A stretch of 64,000 bases of DNA, taken from positions 1,674,001 to 1,738,000 of the forward strand of contig JAFBJZ010000107.1 of assembly GCA_016785225.1 (NCBI GenBank), read 5' to 3'. Positions 1 to 9,943 of the stretch are shown piece after piece (position 1 is the first letter of the stretch; every line of letters starts with the position of its first letter). This stretch comes from Psettodes erumei. Taxonomy: Eukaryota; Chordata; Actinopteri; Pleuronectiformes; Psettodidae. The position numbers and the translations under genes were made by a program. Under the pieces are notes generated by a model. It saw only the letters and a list, made by a program, of their open reading frames with translations. It was not told where the DNA came from and made no database searches.

Positions 1-995
1 CCAGCGATTTCACTATGGGGTAACAGCTCATTGCCTGAAAATGCCAAAATGTTTCTATTTCCATTTCTGAGGCTTGTGGGACCTATACTGTTCTTCATAT
101 AGTTAAGCATACATTTTACTGTTGTACAAATTCAGTTCTGAAATGAAAATGTCTACTTTTGGCAAATGCATCTTTAAAGAACCTTTTACTATCAGAAGTG
201 TGTATGATATACTTGAGGATACTTATAGCATATTCCCCAGTTTCACAGGGCAGTTAAACAGTTACTTTTTAATCACACAGTACTGTTGTGATTAAAACAG
301 ATTATAGGTCATTGAACAGGATAATGATGTCAGGGAAAGAAAATAGTTGCACATACTTCTATCAATACTAGCTCAGTGATAGTCCAAAAATATTTGGTTT
401 GAAAGGAATTGAAATACCTGAATACTGGAGATGCTAAAGAATTTCAGATGTCCAGAGCGTGCACTCCAACACACTTGCACATATTGTCCGGTCTCTGCTG
501 ACTGAAGAATGGTATTGTTTTTGTCATTTGTTGCAGAGTAGCAATTCACTCTTGCAGTGCTAATTTGAAATCATAAAACAGCCTTGGCTTCCAACTGCTA
601 CAGTATTGATCAGCCATTAGAAATGCCACACTGACTCTGCTCTGTAATACAATCTGCCATTATGTATTCCTGCCCACAGCTACAGAGGGCCAAGTAATTG
701 CCAGAATTCAGGCAAATATTGCTGCAGTTTCAAAGCCATTATGGTGTCGTCACATTCACAACTTGCACACTTGATGTGATTGGTTGTTTCTCTGTTATGT
801 CTATTTACCTGTAGGTCCTTCACTCACACATTTATTGATTGATGATACCTTGTCCTACCTTTCAACTAATTTCTGTTGTCTTCCAATCTCCTTTGCAGTA
901 CCTTCTAGTCCAAATTCAGTACTCACTATTATTTAAGCTTTAGCTCTACACTTCTACTGATTTATTTCTATTCTCTTCTCTCTCTCTCTCTCCAG
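1..995. other. Non-coding left edge, probably intron of the + strand tle2 copy
   Basis: No coding exon is recognisable here on either strand. The stretch ends in a pyrimidine-rich tract and an AG that form the splice acceptor of the first visible + strand tle2 exon. The counterpart of exon 14 of the complete gene (the segment containing SPHPHMRVPGLP) is not found here, although in the - strand gene it lies only 565 bp from exon 15. So the + strand intron is longer than 995 bp, or the copy is truncated. Confidence 0.6.
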
Positions 996-1244
996 TGCCT
1001 ACTCGTTTCATGTCAGCGCAGATGGTCAGATGCAGCCGGTGCCCTTTCCCCCTGACGCCCTGCTGGGCCCGGGAATCCCCCGCCACGCCGTCAGATCCAC
1101 ACCCTGAACCACGGAGAGGTGGTGTGTGCCGTCACCATCAGCACCTCGACACGCCACGTCTACACCGGAGGGAAGGGCTGCGTCAAGGTGTGGGACATCA
1201 GCCAGCCGGGCAGCAAGAGCCCCATGGCCCAGCTGGACTGTCTG
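996..1244 (+). pseudogene. tle2: tle2 copy A, exon 15-like, frameshifted
   Basis: The exon starts AYSFHVSADGQMQPVPFPPDALLGPGIPRH-like and, after the lesion, resumes with HTLNHGEVVCAVTIS through AQLDCL. It is 249 bp; its counterpart is 250 bp. The missing C lies in the run after CGCCACGCC (about 1087-1090), where the other copy reads CGCCACGCCCGTCAG. The shifted frame stops with TGA at 1105-1107. There are eight other base differences, all synonymous, seven of them before the deletion; the last roughly 115 bp are identical. The donor GTGAGA follows at 1245. Confidence 0.85.
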
Positions 1245-2398
1245 GTGAGAACATGAGGGTGGAAGGATAACAGGGATACATGTTTAAAATAGAGATGGGC
1301 ACACTGAATGTTTACACATCAGGCAAACAAACAACAAACAACTGACTGAACTGATTTGGTTGTATTGAGTGTGTCATCCTTCCTCCTCAATTTTGATAAC
1401 TGACATCATCAAAATATTCACATTAATTTCCTGAATGTCCTCCACTATATTACCATCTGTCCCACAAAGCCTCATATGCTGTTTTTCCCCCTTAATGCAC
1501 TTTAAACAGCTATAATCTAACTTGCTTTCTTATCTTGTCCAATCAGAACAGGGACAACTACATCCGCTCCTGTAAAATCCTCCCTGACGGGCGAACCTTA
1601 ATTGTTGGCGGGGAGGCCAGCACGCTGTCGATCTGGGATTTGGCCACGCCTACTCCCCGCATCAAGGCGGAGCTGACATCATCCGCTCCGGCCTGTTACG
1701 CTCTTGCTATTTCGCCTGACAACAAGGTCTGCTTCTCCTGCTGCAGCGACGGCAACATCGTTGTCTGGGACCTCCACAACCAGACGCTGGTCAGGTGAGA
1801 GAGGACTGGGAGGATAAAACAGCAGAGGGAGAAAAATAACATTCAAAATTTGTTCGGTGGGGTAAGATGTGGGGGACGTAATGGCAAAAGGAGCCACAAG
1901 GAGGAAAGGATTCAAATATATTTGGTCTGACATCTCCAAGTAAAAAGACCAGGAAGCAGAGTCTGTAGAGTATGTATGGAGGTATGTGTGTGTGTCCATC
2001 TCTGAATATCTTGTGTGTGTCACCTCCCTGACCCCACAGGCAGTTCCAGGGCCATACAGATGGAGCAAGCTGCATCGACATCTCCAATGATGGCACCAAG
2101 CTGTGGACAGGAGGGCTGGACAACACGGTCCGCTGTTGGGACCTCCGAGAGGGACGCCAGCTCCAGCAGCATGACTTCACCTCGCAGGTACACACACACA
2201 CACACGCACACATAAACCCACCAAAGCTAACACTTCGTGCCACTTGGTCATATACATAATCAAATGTAGACATGAGTTAATTTTTGGAAGGATATACACA
2301 CACACACACACATGTGTTCACCTCACAGGTAACCTTACAGTACATTCAAATACAAACACCTGCCGTTTTTCTTTTATAGATTGTTTAGATTGTTATGG

Positions 2399-2469
<71 letters not shown>

Positions 2470-5400
2470 TCCCTGTCACAACAGTGCTATGGAGTTGACC
2501 ACCATTGTCAGATGACTTTCGATCCACCATCTAATGACTTTCTCTGACGCTTGCTGCCTCTCTCCATCCAGCACTTTCCCTCTTTCTCGTTATTCTCTCT
2601 CATTCTTTCCTAATGATGCACTGTTTATTAATTCACCCTATATTTTCCCCATTATGTCATTCCATCTTCCCTTATTAATTTTTTCTTTCCACAATTGTTC
2701 CTCTTTTCTGTTCTCACTCATCATCTTTATCTTTTTTCCTTGACACCCTACATTCCTTCATCCCCCCTTAATTCCTTCATCTGTCCTCCCTGCTTCCATC
2801 CATTGTTCTCTTTCATTCATAACCTCATCTTCTATCCTCCCTAATCCCCCCACATCTTTTTTCATCCCACTTTTGTTTTTCATTTCTGCACCTTTGACCC
2901 TTTATGTCCTCCTCTCTCCTACTCCTCCTACTGTTATTTTCCTCTCATTTCACTTTCAACCTTCCTTTGGCCTCCTATTAATTCCTCTTTTTCCTTCCCT
3001 CTCTTTCTCCAGATCTTCTCTCTGGGCTACTGTCCTACAGGGGAGTGGCTGGCTGTGGGAATGGAGAGCAGTAACGTGGAAGTCTTGCACGTCTCCAAAC
3101 CTGACAAGTACCAGCTGCACCTCCACGAAAGCTGTGTTCTCTCCCTCAAGTTTGCCTACTGTGGTATGGACACTCACGAACTTGGACTGATTTCTAAATG
3201 TTTCTCAAATACTTGCAACTATTGATGCACACTCTCAGTATATGCAGTATATCAGTGTGCAGTATTCTGTGCCTGCTTCAACCCTTTCCCTTTGTTTAAC
3301 CTGTAGTGTGTGTGTGTGTGTGTGTGTGTGTGTCTGTGTTATTTCAGGCAAGTGGTTCGTGAGCACAGGAAAAGACAATCTCTTGAATGCATGGAGGACA
3401 CCGTATGGAGCTAGTATTTTCCAGGTGAGAGACCAGTGCAATGCTCTGGGGATATTTATGCTCTGTACATATATATATATATAAATATATATGTAGCAGA
3501 ATCATATAAAAGTGTGTCTGAGGTTCCTGTCCCTTAATTCTCTGTGTACGTCACACAGAAAAAGACGAAGGGGCTCAGAGGGAGAAAGCGAAAGATAAAC
3601 TTTTTTTTTTAATTTTCAGATTTGTTGATCCAAGGTGACTTGTGCAGGTTTATCAGAGTGCAGGCTGCCTGACACAAACACACATACACAAACACAGAAC
3701 AAGTGTAATAATTCCATTATGTTGAATCCCAAAACAGAAAAAATGTGTGCTTGTGTGTGTGTGTCATGCTGTCATATTTTTGTAAGCTGCAGTGGCCAGC
3801 AGGGTTTGCAGCTTCTGTCTCTCCCCGTGGAACAAAAGGAGAATGCAGGCTATCTACTTTGTTATCCAAATGCCAAACAGCTCCCCCCTGTCACTTTGTT
3901 ATACTGAGCCGCTGTCTTTCCTCTCCCTCTTTTTCTGGTTTATAACAGCTCTTTCCAGTTTCTGTCTCCTTGTTCCTTTCTTGCTCCATCTATACTCATG
4001 TTTTATCTTCTTTCTTTGTCTGTTTATTGTGGTCCTTCCTGCTTCTCTGTACTTACTAATTCTTTTCTCTACTAATCTCTCTTAACCTTGACCCTGACTC
4101 ACTGTCCTCCCTGTTCAACCCTTCACATTTTGTAATCCTTCTTTTCTTAAACTACCTTTTGACCTTTTTCTTCTTTTGTTCACTTTCTCTCCTACCCTTT
4201 GACTGGTCTGTTGCATATCACCCTCTTTCTCTCCTTCTCTGTTTCTTTATCATTTATATCAAATATTTTATTGGCATGGGTGTTAATGTCACATTACTGC
4301 TGAAGCCTAAATACATTTTTCTGAATACAAGACAATGTGTATATTTTCATCAGAAGAAAAAACTCACAGACAAAAGGCCTTCACAATACAAATGTTACTG
4401 ACGTACTGTATATGGATGAAAAGAAAACAATGGAACAAGGGAGTTTCTCTCATGAGTTTTCTCTTTGATTGAGTCATGATGATACATATCCTGCAGCCAA
4501 GAGAGCTGTTTAGCTGATTTCCAAAATGTATTAATTAAGTTTACTCTCATTTTTTGGAAGGAGATTTCTTGACATACTGTGTTATATTTTCTGTCTTGTC
4601 GATAAATTTGCTGCATTCAGTCACAAATTGCAACTCTGTCTAAGCTTGCGATGATACAGTGAGAACACAGGCTGTTTTCCAGTTTGTTGTATTCCTGTTT
4701 TTATTGTCTGGCTGTGTTCACATTTTACTGCTTTTTGTCAAGCTCTGTTGTATTGATGCGCCATGGGACCAACTAATTAGAACAAATAACTGAGTTTGCT
4801 GTTTCTGTTTTGGGGATTTCTGTCCAACATGTCAGGTTCTTTTTTCTCCTAGGTTGTCTGTAAGTTGCTTGGGTCACACTTTTTCTGCTAATTTGATGTT
4901 GTCCCAATGGTTCTTGGCATTTGTAGTGCTAGAGGGTAACCAGTGGAGCTGGAACAATCTGTCATTTAATTGCTTTGTTGATCGACAGAAAATATAAATG
5001 TAGACATACTGTTTGTAAATTGATAGAAAACCAAAACAAAGTAGAGCAAATAAGTAGTCTCATGAGTTTTCCCTTTAGTTGTGGCATGCAGGTGCATAGT
5101 TTGAAGGCAGAAGAGTTTTTATAATGTTTAAAAGAAATCAAATTGTCTTAAATTGGTATATTTGGTGCATTCATTGAGGAAGAGAACCACTGACTGGAGT
5201 GCTTGCAGACTACAAAGATTTTTGGTTTGCCTTCATCTGCCTGTTTAAACAAGCTGGCTCACTAAGTCCATGCTTTGTCAAGGTCTTCCTTGTCTTTTCG
5301 TGCCTAAATAGGGTATTATTGTGTATGTGTGTTTAAGAGCCAAGTAACTAATTTTTGCCCATTAGGTCAGGTGCTTTTATTTGGCTGTGTGTAATTTGTT

Positions 5401-6555
5401 TGGGCATTTTCTGTGCTGATCTGATGCTGTTTTGAATCAAAAGCATATCAGACTTTGTCCATCATGTTTACACAGTCCACCAACCTTTATGAAGACAGAG
5501 ACAATTCAGACTATTCAATGCCTGACATTAAGATATATTGGAAAATAAGCATTGAAAGAAATGACTCAAAAATAAAAAAAATTCTCCAGAAATCAGTATT
5601 TAACAAACAAAGACACCCAAAAACAAAAAAAGAACATGCTAGAGGGTTTTAAGTCTCTGAGTTTTCTCACTGTTTCACTGTTTTATCTCTTTCCCTCTCC
5701 ATCTCTGTCACTAATGCTTTACCTTCCTTTCTTTCCAAAGTTATCCTTTGGCTTGTCATTGCATCCCTCCCTCCTGAATGCCCCCCCCCCCCATGAGGGA
5801 TGCTGTGTGAAATAGCCCCTCACTGGTTGCTTGATGCTTGACAGCCCTGTTGTGTCCTGCAGCACAAAGAAAGGGGAGGGGAGGGGAGGTGAGGAAGATG
5901 AGGAACAGGAGGCGGGAAGGAAGGAAGGAAGGAGGGAAGGATAACTTACAATGGAGTAGTGAGAGGAAGAGAAGGAGGAGGAGTAAAAGGTGCTTTAGAA
6001 CATCAAAAGCCAGGTGCCCAGGTCTGGCTTTTAGACACAAAAAAGGGAGGATTGTGCATTTTGCCAGATCATGCAAACCATCAGAATTGTTAGTGATGCT
6101 TAAACCTGCAGTTAATGAGGGTGTATCTCTCTGGAGAAAGAGAGAGCAGGAGGGGAAAAAAACAAAAACAGCGTGTCTCAACATTGAGGCAGATGAATGA
6201 GTCAGTATCCTGGAGCATGGAGTCGTCTGTTTGGAAATAATTGCCGACTGTTTTGAAATGCAAATATGCCCTGTATGATTGAGAATTAAGTGATGAGTCA
6301 TATCTTTTCTAAAATCTCTTTCTTTGCGTTTGTTCCTCTCAATCTGTCTCCAACCATTTATCATCACCTCTCTCTCTCTCTCTCTCTCTTTCTCTTTCTC
6401 TCTCCTTATCTACTGGGTTTGTGCCCATGTCTCTCACCCACTGACAGTCCAAGGAGTCCTCATCTGTGTTGAGCTGTGACGTCTCCCCGGACGACAAGTA
6501 CATAGTGACAGGCTCTGGGGACAAGAAGGCCACGGTGTATGAGGTGGTGTACTGA
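996..6555 (+). CDS. tle2: tle2 copy A: six 3' coding exons (WD40 domain) with one frameshift
   Basis: Six exons match exons 15-20 of the complete tle2 gene on the other strand: 996-1244, 1547-1794, 2040-2187, 3013-3163, 3348-3424 and 6448-6555. All visible introns are GT-AG and sit at the same positions and phases as in that gene. They encode the start of the propeller (AYSFHVSADGQMQPVPFP) through the C-terminus VYEVVY and a TGA stop. The family is a nuclear co-repressor whose WD40 propeller binds WRPW and eh1 peptides in HES, RUNX and engrailed-type factors. NTVRCWDL, NIVVWDL and the EVVY end fit the TLE2 subfamily from memory. The first exon lacks one base near 1089, so the frame reaches a stop at 1105-1107. 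Exons 16-20 have no further lesion. It may be a young pseudogene, a copy with a base-call error, or part of a gene continuing left of the window. Protein differences from the other copy over exons 16-20 are few (about seven). Confidence 0.88.
1547..1794 (+). CDS. tle2: tle2 copy A, exon 16-like (WD40)
   Basis: This exon encodes NRDNYIRSCKILPDGRTLIVGG through DLHNQTLVR, two WD40 blades ending in WD dipeptides. The acceptor is CCAATCAG and the donor GTGAGA. It is 248 bp, the same as the other copy, with 14 base differences and two amino-acid differences (I/L and P/S). The frame is open throughout. Confidence 0.9.
2040..2187 (+). CDS. tle2: tle2 copy A, exon 17-like (WD40)
   Basis: This exon encodes QFQGHTDGASCIDIS, LWTGGLDNTVRCWDL and QLQQHDFTSQ. 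It is 148 bp with 8 synonymous differences from the other copy. The donor GTACACACACAC runs straight into a CA repeat, as it does in the other copy. Cysteine before WDL is a TLE2-type residue; as I recall TLE1/3/4, they have serine there. Confidence 0.9.
2403..2466 (+). repeat. (AC)n microsatellite in intron 17 of copy A
   Basis: About 64 bp of uninterrupted AC dinucleotide in the 825-bp intron between exons 17 and 18. A shorter AC run directly follows the exon 17 donor at 2188. Confidence 0.95.
3013..3163 (+). CDS. tle2: tle2 copy A, exon 18-like (WD40)
   Basis: This exon encodes IFSLGYCPTGEWLAVGMESS through CVLSLKFAYCG. It is 151 bp with five synonymous differences from the other copy and an identical protein. 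The acceptor follows a long pyrimidine tract (CTCTTTCTCCAG); the donor is GTATGG. Confidence 0.9.
3306..3333 (+). repeat. (GT)n microsatellite close to the exon 19 acceptor
   Basis: A GT run of about 28 bp ends some 14 bp before the exon 19 acceptor of copy A and forms part of its upstream tract. Confidence 0.9.
3348..3424 (+). CDS. tle2: tle2 copy A, exon 19-like (WD40)
   Basis: This exon encodes GKWFVSTGKDNLLNAW and RTPYGASIFQ. It is 77 bp, acceptor ATTTCAG, donor GTGAGA. It differs from the other copy at 14 of 77 bases, far more than exons 15-18, but at only one residue (A/S). Confidence 0.9.
3425..6447 (+). other. 3-kb last intron of tle2 copy A
   Basis: No exon is supported here. It holds a poly-C run near 5785, a purine-rich GGGGA/GGAAG stretch near 5868-5995, and a CT microsatellite at 6368-6389 that feeds into the acceptor of the last exon. 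Around 4930-5040 there is weak similarity to a dispersed fish repeat of the AATCTGT...GATTATTTTCTC type. The corresponding intron in the - strand copy is only 236 bp. Confidence 0.6.
6448..6555 (+). CDS. tle2: tle2 copy A, last exon with stop
   Basis: This exon encodes SKESSSVLSCDVSPDDKYIV, TGSGDKKATVYEVVY and TGA (6553-6555). It is 108 bp, as in the other copy, but 23 of 108 bases differ, with four residue changes (V/I, K/Q, Y/F, V/I). The EVVY terminus matches human TLE2 as I remember it. Confidence 0.9.
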   Translation, partial: SKESSSVLSCDVSPDDKYIVTGSGDKKATVYEVVY

Positions 6556-7809
6556 AGACTGGGATGACATGGCAAGGGACAGGGCAGAGACTTTGGGGTG
6601 TTTTTTTGGGGGAGGGTAGAGGAGGTGCACATATAGTTGCCCTGCCAGCTGCTCCCAATCGTCATTGCATCAGCAGCAGCACCTCTGTCTCAGTCCTCTT
6701 GAGTCCTCCTTACCCTGACCCGTAGTACATCTCGCCCTCTCCCCTTTTTTGCTGTGATATAAGCTACTGTGGAAGCTCCCAAATGCCCCTTTCCCTCCTC
6801 CGCCTTCCATTTTTAGCACACGGATGAGGCATGATAGCAAAGAAAGAAAGAGAGACAGAAAAAAAACAGCAAGATAAAGACAAAGGGAAAGGGCGGTGGA
6901 GCATAAAGATAAAGTCGGGAGGAGACAGAGGAGAGACCAGAAAGAGGAGAGAAAGCAAGATTGCAGAGTGAAGAGAAATGAAAGAGAGGAAGATGAGTAT
7001 GAGGAGGAGAAGGAGGAGGGAGGCAAGGTAATTAGGGCTGTTTCCTGATTAAGAGCTCAGTGGAAGGGAGGCCCCCAGAGGAGGCGCAGAGCGGCAGTGT
7101 GGGAGCGCAAGCCAGGAGCACTGATACCACACAATCGATTCATTAGCCAGACAGTGGAAGCCTTAATGAGGCTGACGCCGCAGCTCGCTCTCCCCAGTGA
7201 GAGGTGTCAGGGGCTGGGGAAACGATGACGCTCTGAGATGGAGGGGACCGCCTCAGATATCCACATAAATCGACATGAAACATAGACCTTCTCTCTCACA
7301 CGAAACACACACAAGGAGCATGTCATCAAGCAAAAATACACACACATATTTGGATACACCCCTTTTAGGTAATCATAGGAAGAAAGAAATATATACACAA
7401 CACACAGAGCACCCAATTAAACATTCATTGCCACACTCCCCATCTCACTGCTTAATATCTATTTTATTTTGGTCTGACAAAGGCAGCGTCTAATGAGCAG
7501 CGGAGTCAATGGGATTCTCCTAGGGCCCAGAGACACAAACACAGAACATCAGCCAAGCTGTTCTTCTTAATTCCTTTGGATTGTTCTCCTGACACCGGGG
7601 CGCTGCACTCACTCTCATTAAAGGCACTGTCAGCCAGGTGACGTAGCAGCACAGCAACTCCACTGTAAAGCAGACAACAGGGAAAATGAACACCTCTGTT
7701 CACGGTATCATAAATGGCTTCCTCACTGCTGATGCGCTAGTGTTCAATGTGCTCTGGCTAAAACTTGTTTGATAAGCTATCAATTGCTATTAATTGAGAC
7801 GCAAAACAC
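6556..7809 (+). other. 3' flank / probable 3' UTR of tle2 copy A
   Basis: Non-coding. It contains a T-run/G-run segment, pyrimidine-rich then purine-rich stretches (6720-7020), and ordinary unique sequence after 7030. No AATAAA was found close to the stop. The nearest ones on this strand that I noticed are at 9044-9049 and 9788-9793, so the transcript end is not settled. Confidence 0.4.
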
Positions 7810-8416
7810 TTAAAGGGAAAAGTTCAGCATTTTGTCAAATATGCGTATTCTCTTTCTTTCGTGAGATTTAGATGAGAAGGTTGATTCCACTGTATGTACC
7901 GTATGCCAAGTAGAAAGCCACACCAGCCTGCTAACTTAGCTTACTTGAACACAGCTAGCCGGGTGCTAACAGAATGCAACAACTTCCACCTACCAGCGCC
8001 TCTAGGCTCACTAATTAACATATTATATCTTATTTGTACAATCTATACAAATGCGAAAGCGAAAACATAACCAATCGCCACTATTTTTCAGCAGCACCAG
8101 TTGCCTGGCAACCATAGGAGATTCTAAAAAAGTTACTCAAACTGAGATAGAGTCCAGCACATAGCACTCACTTTTACAATGGGGTATAACACGTTAATCA
8201 GTGAGCTTTAGAGGTTCAAATAGGTGCAGTTTGATATGTATATTTAGCACTGGGCTAGCTGTTTCCAAACTGCATGCTAAGATAAATTATCCAGCCACTG
8301 GTTAGCTTCTTGCTGAGCATACAGAAATGATATTTGTAGCAATCTCATCTCACCAACTATGGGCAAGAAACCTAATAAGCATGTTTCCCAAAGCGCCAAA
8401 GAAACTTTTTCTCTAA
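7810..8416. mobile_element. Fold-back (long inverted repeat) non-autonomous DNA element
   Basis: The left half starts TTAAAGGGAAAAGTTCAGC and includes AGATGAGAAGGTTGATTCCAC, ACAGCTAGCC and GCTCACTAATTAACATATTA. The right half carries the same landmarks in reverse complement (GTTAATCAGTGAGCTTTAGAGG, GGCTAGCTGTTTCC, AGCTTCTTGCTGAGC, end CTTTTTCTCTAA). A GTTGCCTGGCAAC motif sits near the centre. From memory this matches a very common percomorph-fish repeat with long inverted arms. There is no coding capacity. The copy is diverged, and I could not define target-site duplications. Confidence 0.7.
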
Positions 8417-8738
8417 AACTGATTCTTCTTAATTTGCAATCCTCCTTGTATCATACTCCAAACTGGCAGGCAAACAGTATACCAGAGCTCTCTGCTTCTG
8501 TAGAACATGCATCACCAGTGTGTAGACTAAAAAAGGCACATTTCAAGCTTTTTTTTAATTACTCATTTATTTCAATATTTTTTATTAGTGATTGCTCGTC
8601 TTATGTAATGTGATGATGTGTATATGAATTGGGGTTGCCCATGATTGCATTTTTGGGTGTTGGGAAGCAGAGAGAGAAGCACTCACACATTACATTTTTC
8701 TTTTGTCCTTGACAAAGGCCATACAACATCAGCAAACC

Positions 8739-8955
8739 CATTAGAACAGGGGTATCAAACTCATGGCCCGGGGGCCATAAGATTAATGAGTGACGAGCAA
8801 GATGATTTTGCAAAATGTAAAAAAAACGAAAAAAAATCAGAAAAGTCTGCAATTTTGCCATTGTGCCATGATTTTACTGGTCTGGCCCACTTGAGATTAA
8901 ATCTGGCAGTATGTGGCCCCTGACATAAAATGAGTTTGACACCCCTGCATAAGAA
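8739..8955. mobile_element. 201-bp hAT-like MITE with 8-bp target-site duplication
   Basis: The element is 8747-8947. It begins CAGGGGTATCAAACTCATGG and ends AATGAGTTTGACACCCCTG, which are inverted repeats of each other with few mismatches. Just inside, GGGGGCCA and TGGCCCC also pair. The flanks are CATTAGAA (8739-8746) and CATAAGAA (8948-8955), an 8-bp duplication with one mismatch. TIRs beginning CAGGGGT and 8-bp duplications are typical of hAT non-autonomous elements. The A-rich interior has no transposase. Confidence 0.85.
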
Positions 8956-9940
8956 GAAAAAGAAACAGACCCTCCATTTGGAAGAAAAGTTCCTATGTCT
9001 ACTGTTTGTTGTTTTTGTTTTATTCCCCTTTTTCACAAGTGGTAATAAATGTGCTTTAGCCTGTTTTCAGTCCCTATTGTGCAGTTCTACTATGTTTTTG
9101 TTGAGTCTCTGGTCAGTATACAGCAGGCATTGGCTGTGACATGATGATACAGATTTAGCCATCAAAGAGGTCACACTTTTTACTGCATGCTTGTTGCACT
9201 AAATTTCCACGTTCATCAATGAGATAGTATGATAGAGTGAGATAAATCTGATTTTATTCCACCCAGTGAATGGTCTTAGATCCACTGTTTTACAAGGAGC
9301 ATTAAAGGATTACATTATGCAATTTAGTTCAGCTGTAAAAAGTTTTAGCAAGATGTGTCCATGTTTCTCACAGCAGCACTAATGCAGAATAGAAAAATTG
9401 TAAGGGATTGGCTACTGTACCAGCGAGGAGTCTGAGATCATCTGTACAGTTTAATACCTTTGCCTGTCTTTTTCCCTGTCTGCCTGTCAGCCACAGGCAG
9501 ATCTAAACAGTCTCATACACAAGCTTGTATACTACTCAGTATGATGCTGTATAATGGCTATGCATTTGGTGGTATAGCGTGAATATACAGGACATTGTAT
9601 TTGATACTCTTCTTTAACTGTCAGTAACATCTTGCTCTCCTGCCCATGCTTTCTGTTCCAGCAGTATAAAAGTACAAGCTCATGTTTAATTTCTTTTAAA
9701 AGGCCAAGGAACTTTTGTTTTTTCAATGCAGTGTCTTCCTTCCTGATGCATTTCCCATGTGCTGTACAAGAAATACTATGTGTGAGAAATAAACCAAACT
9801 TGTGTTCATCCTTTCAAGTGTCCCCTGTGATGATCTTATTGAAGTTAATACCATTGTATGGCAATGTTGATTAGTGAACCACCTTGGTGCAGGCTCAAAT
9901 GTCCTAACAAGCACTGTATAAATTGCCATAAAAATCAGGT
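8956..9940. other. Non-coding spacer before the satellite
   Basis: Moderately AT-rich unique-looking sequence with no supported exon or RNA gene. It has AATAAA hexamers on the + strand at 9044-9049 and 9788-9793, the latter followed by a TTGTGTT stretch. Either could be the distal poly(A) signal of tle2 copy A if its 3' UTR is about 3 kb and spans the two mobile elements; this is not shown. Confidence 0.4.
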
Positions 9941-9943
9941 ATA

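Noticed and set aside
5756..6367. 203-codon ORF on the - strand opposite the last intron of copy A
   Set aside because: Leu/Ser/Pro-rich reading of purine-rich intronic DNA, no domain, no splice or start support.
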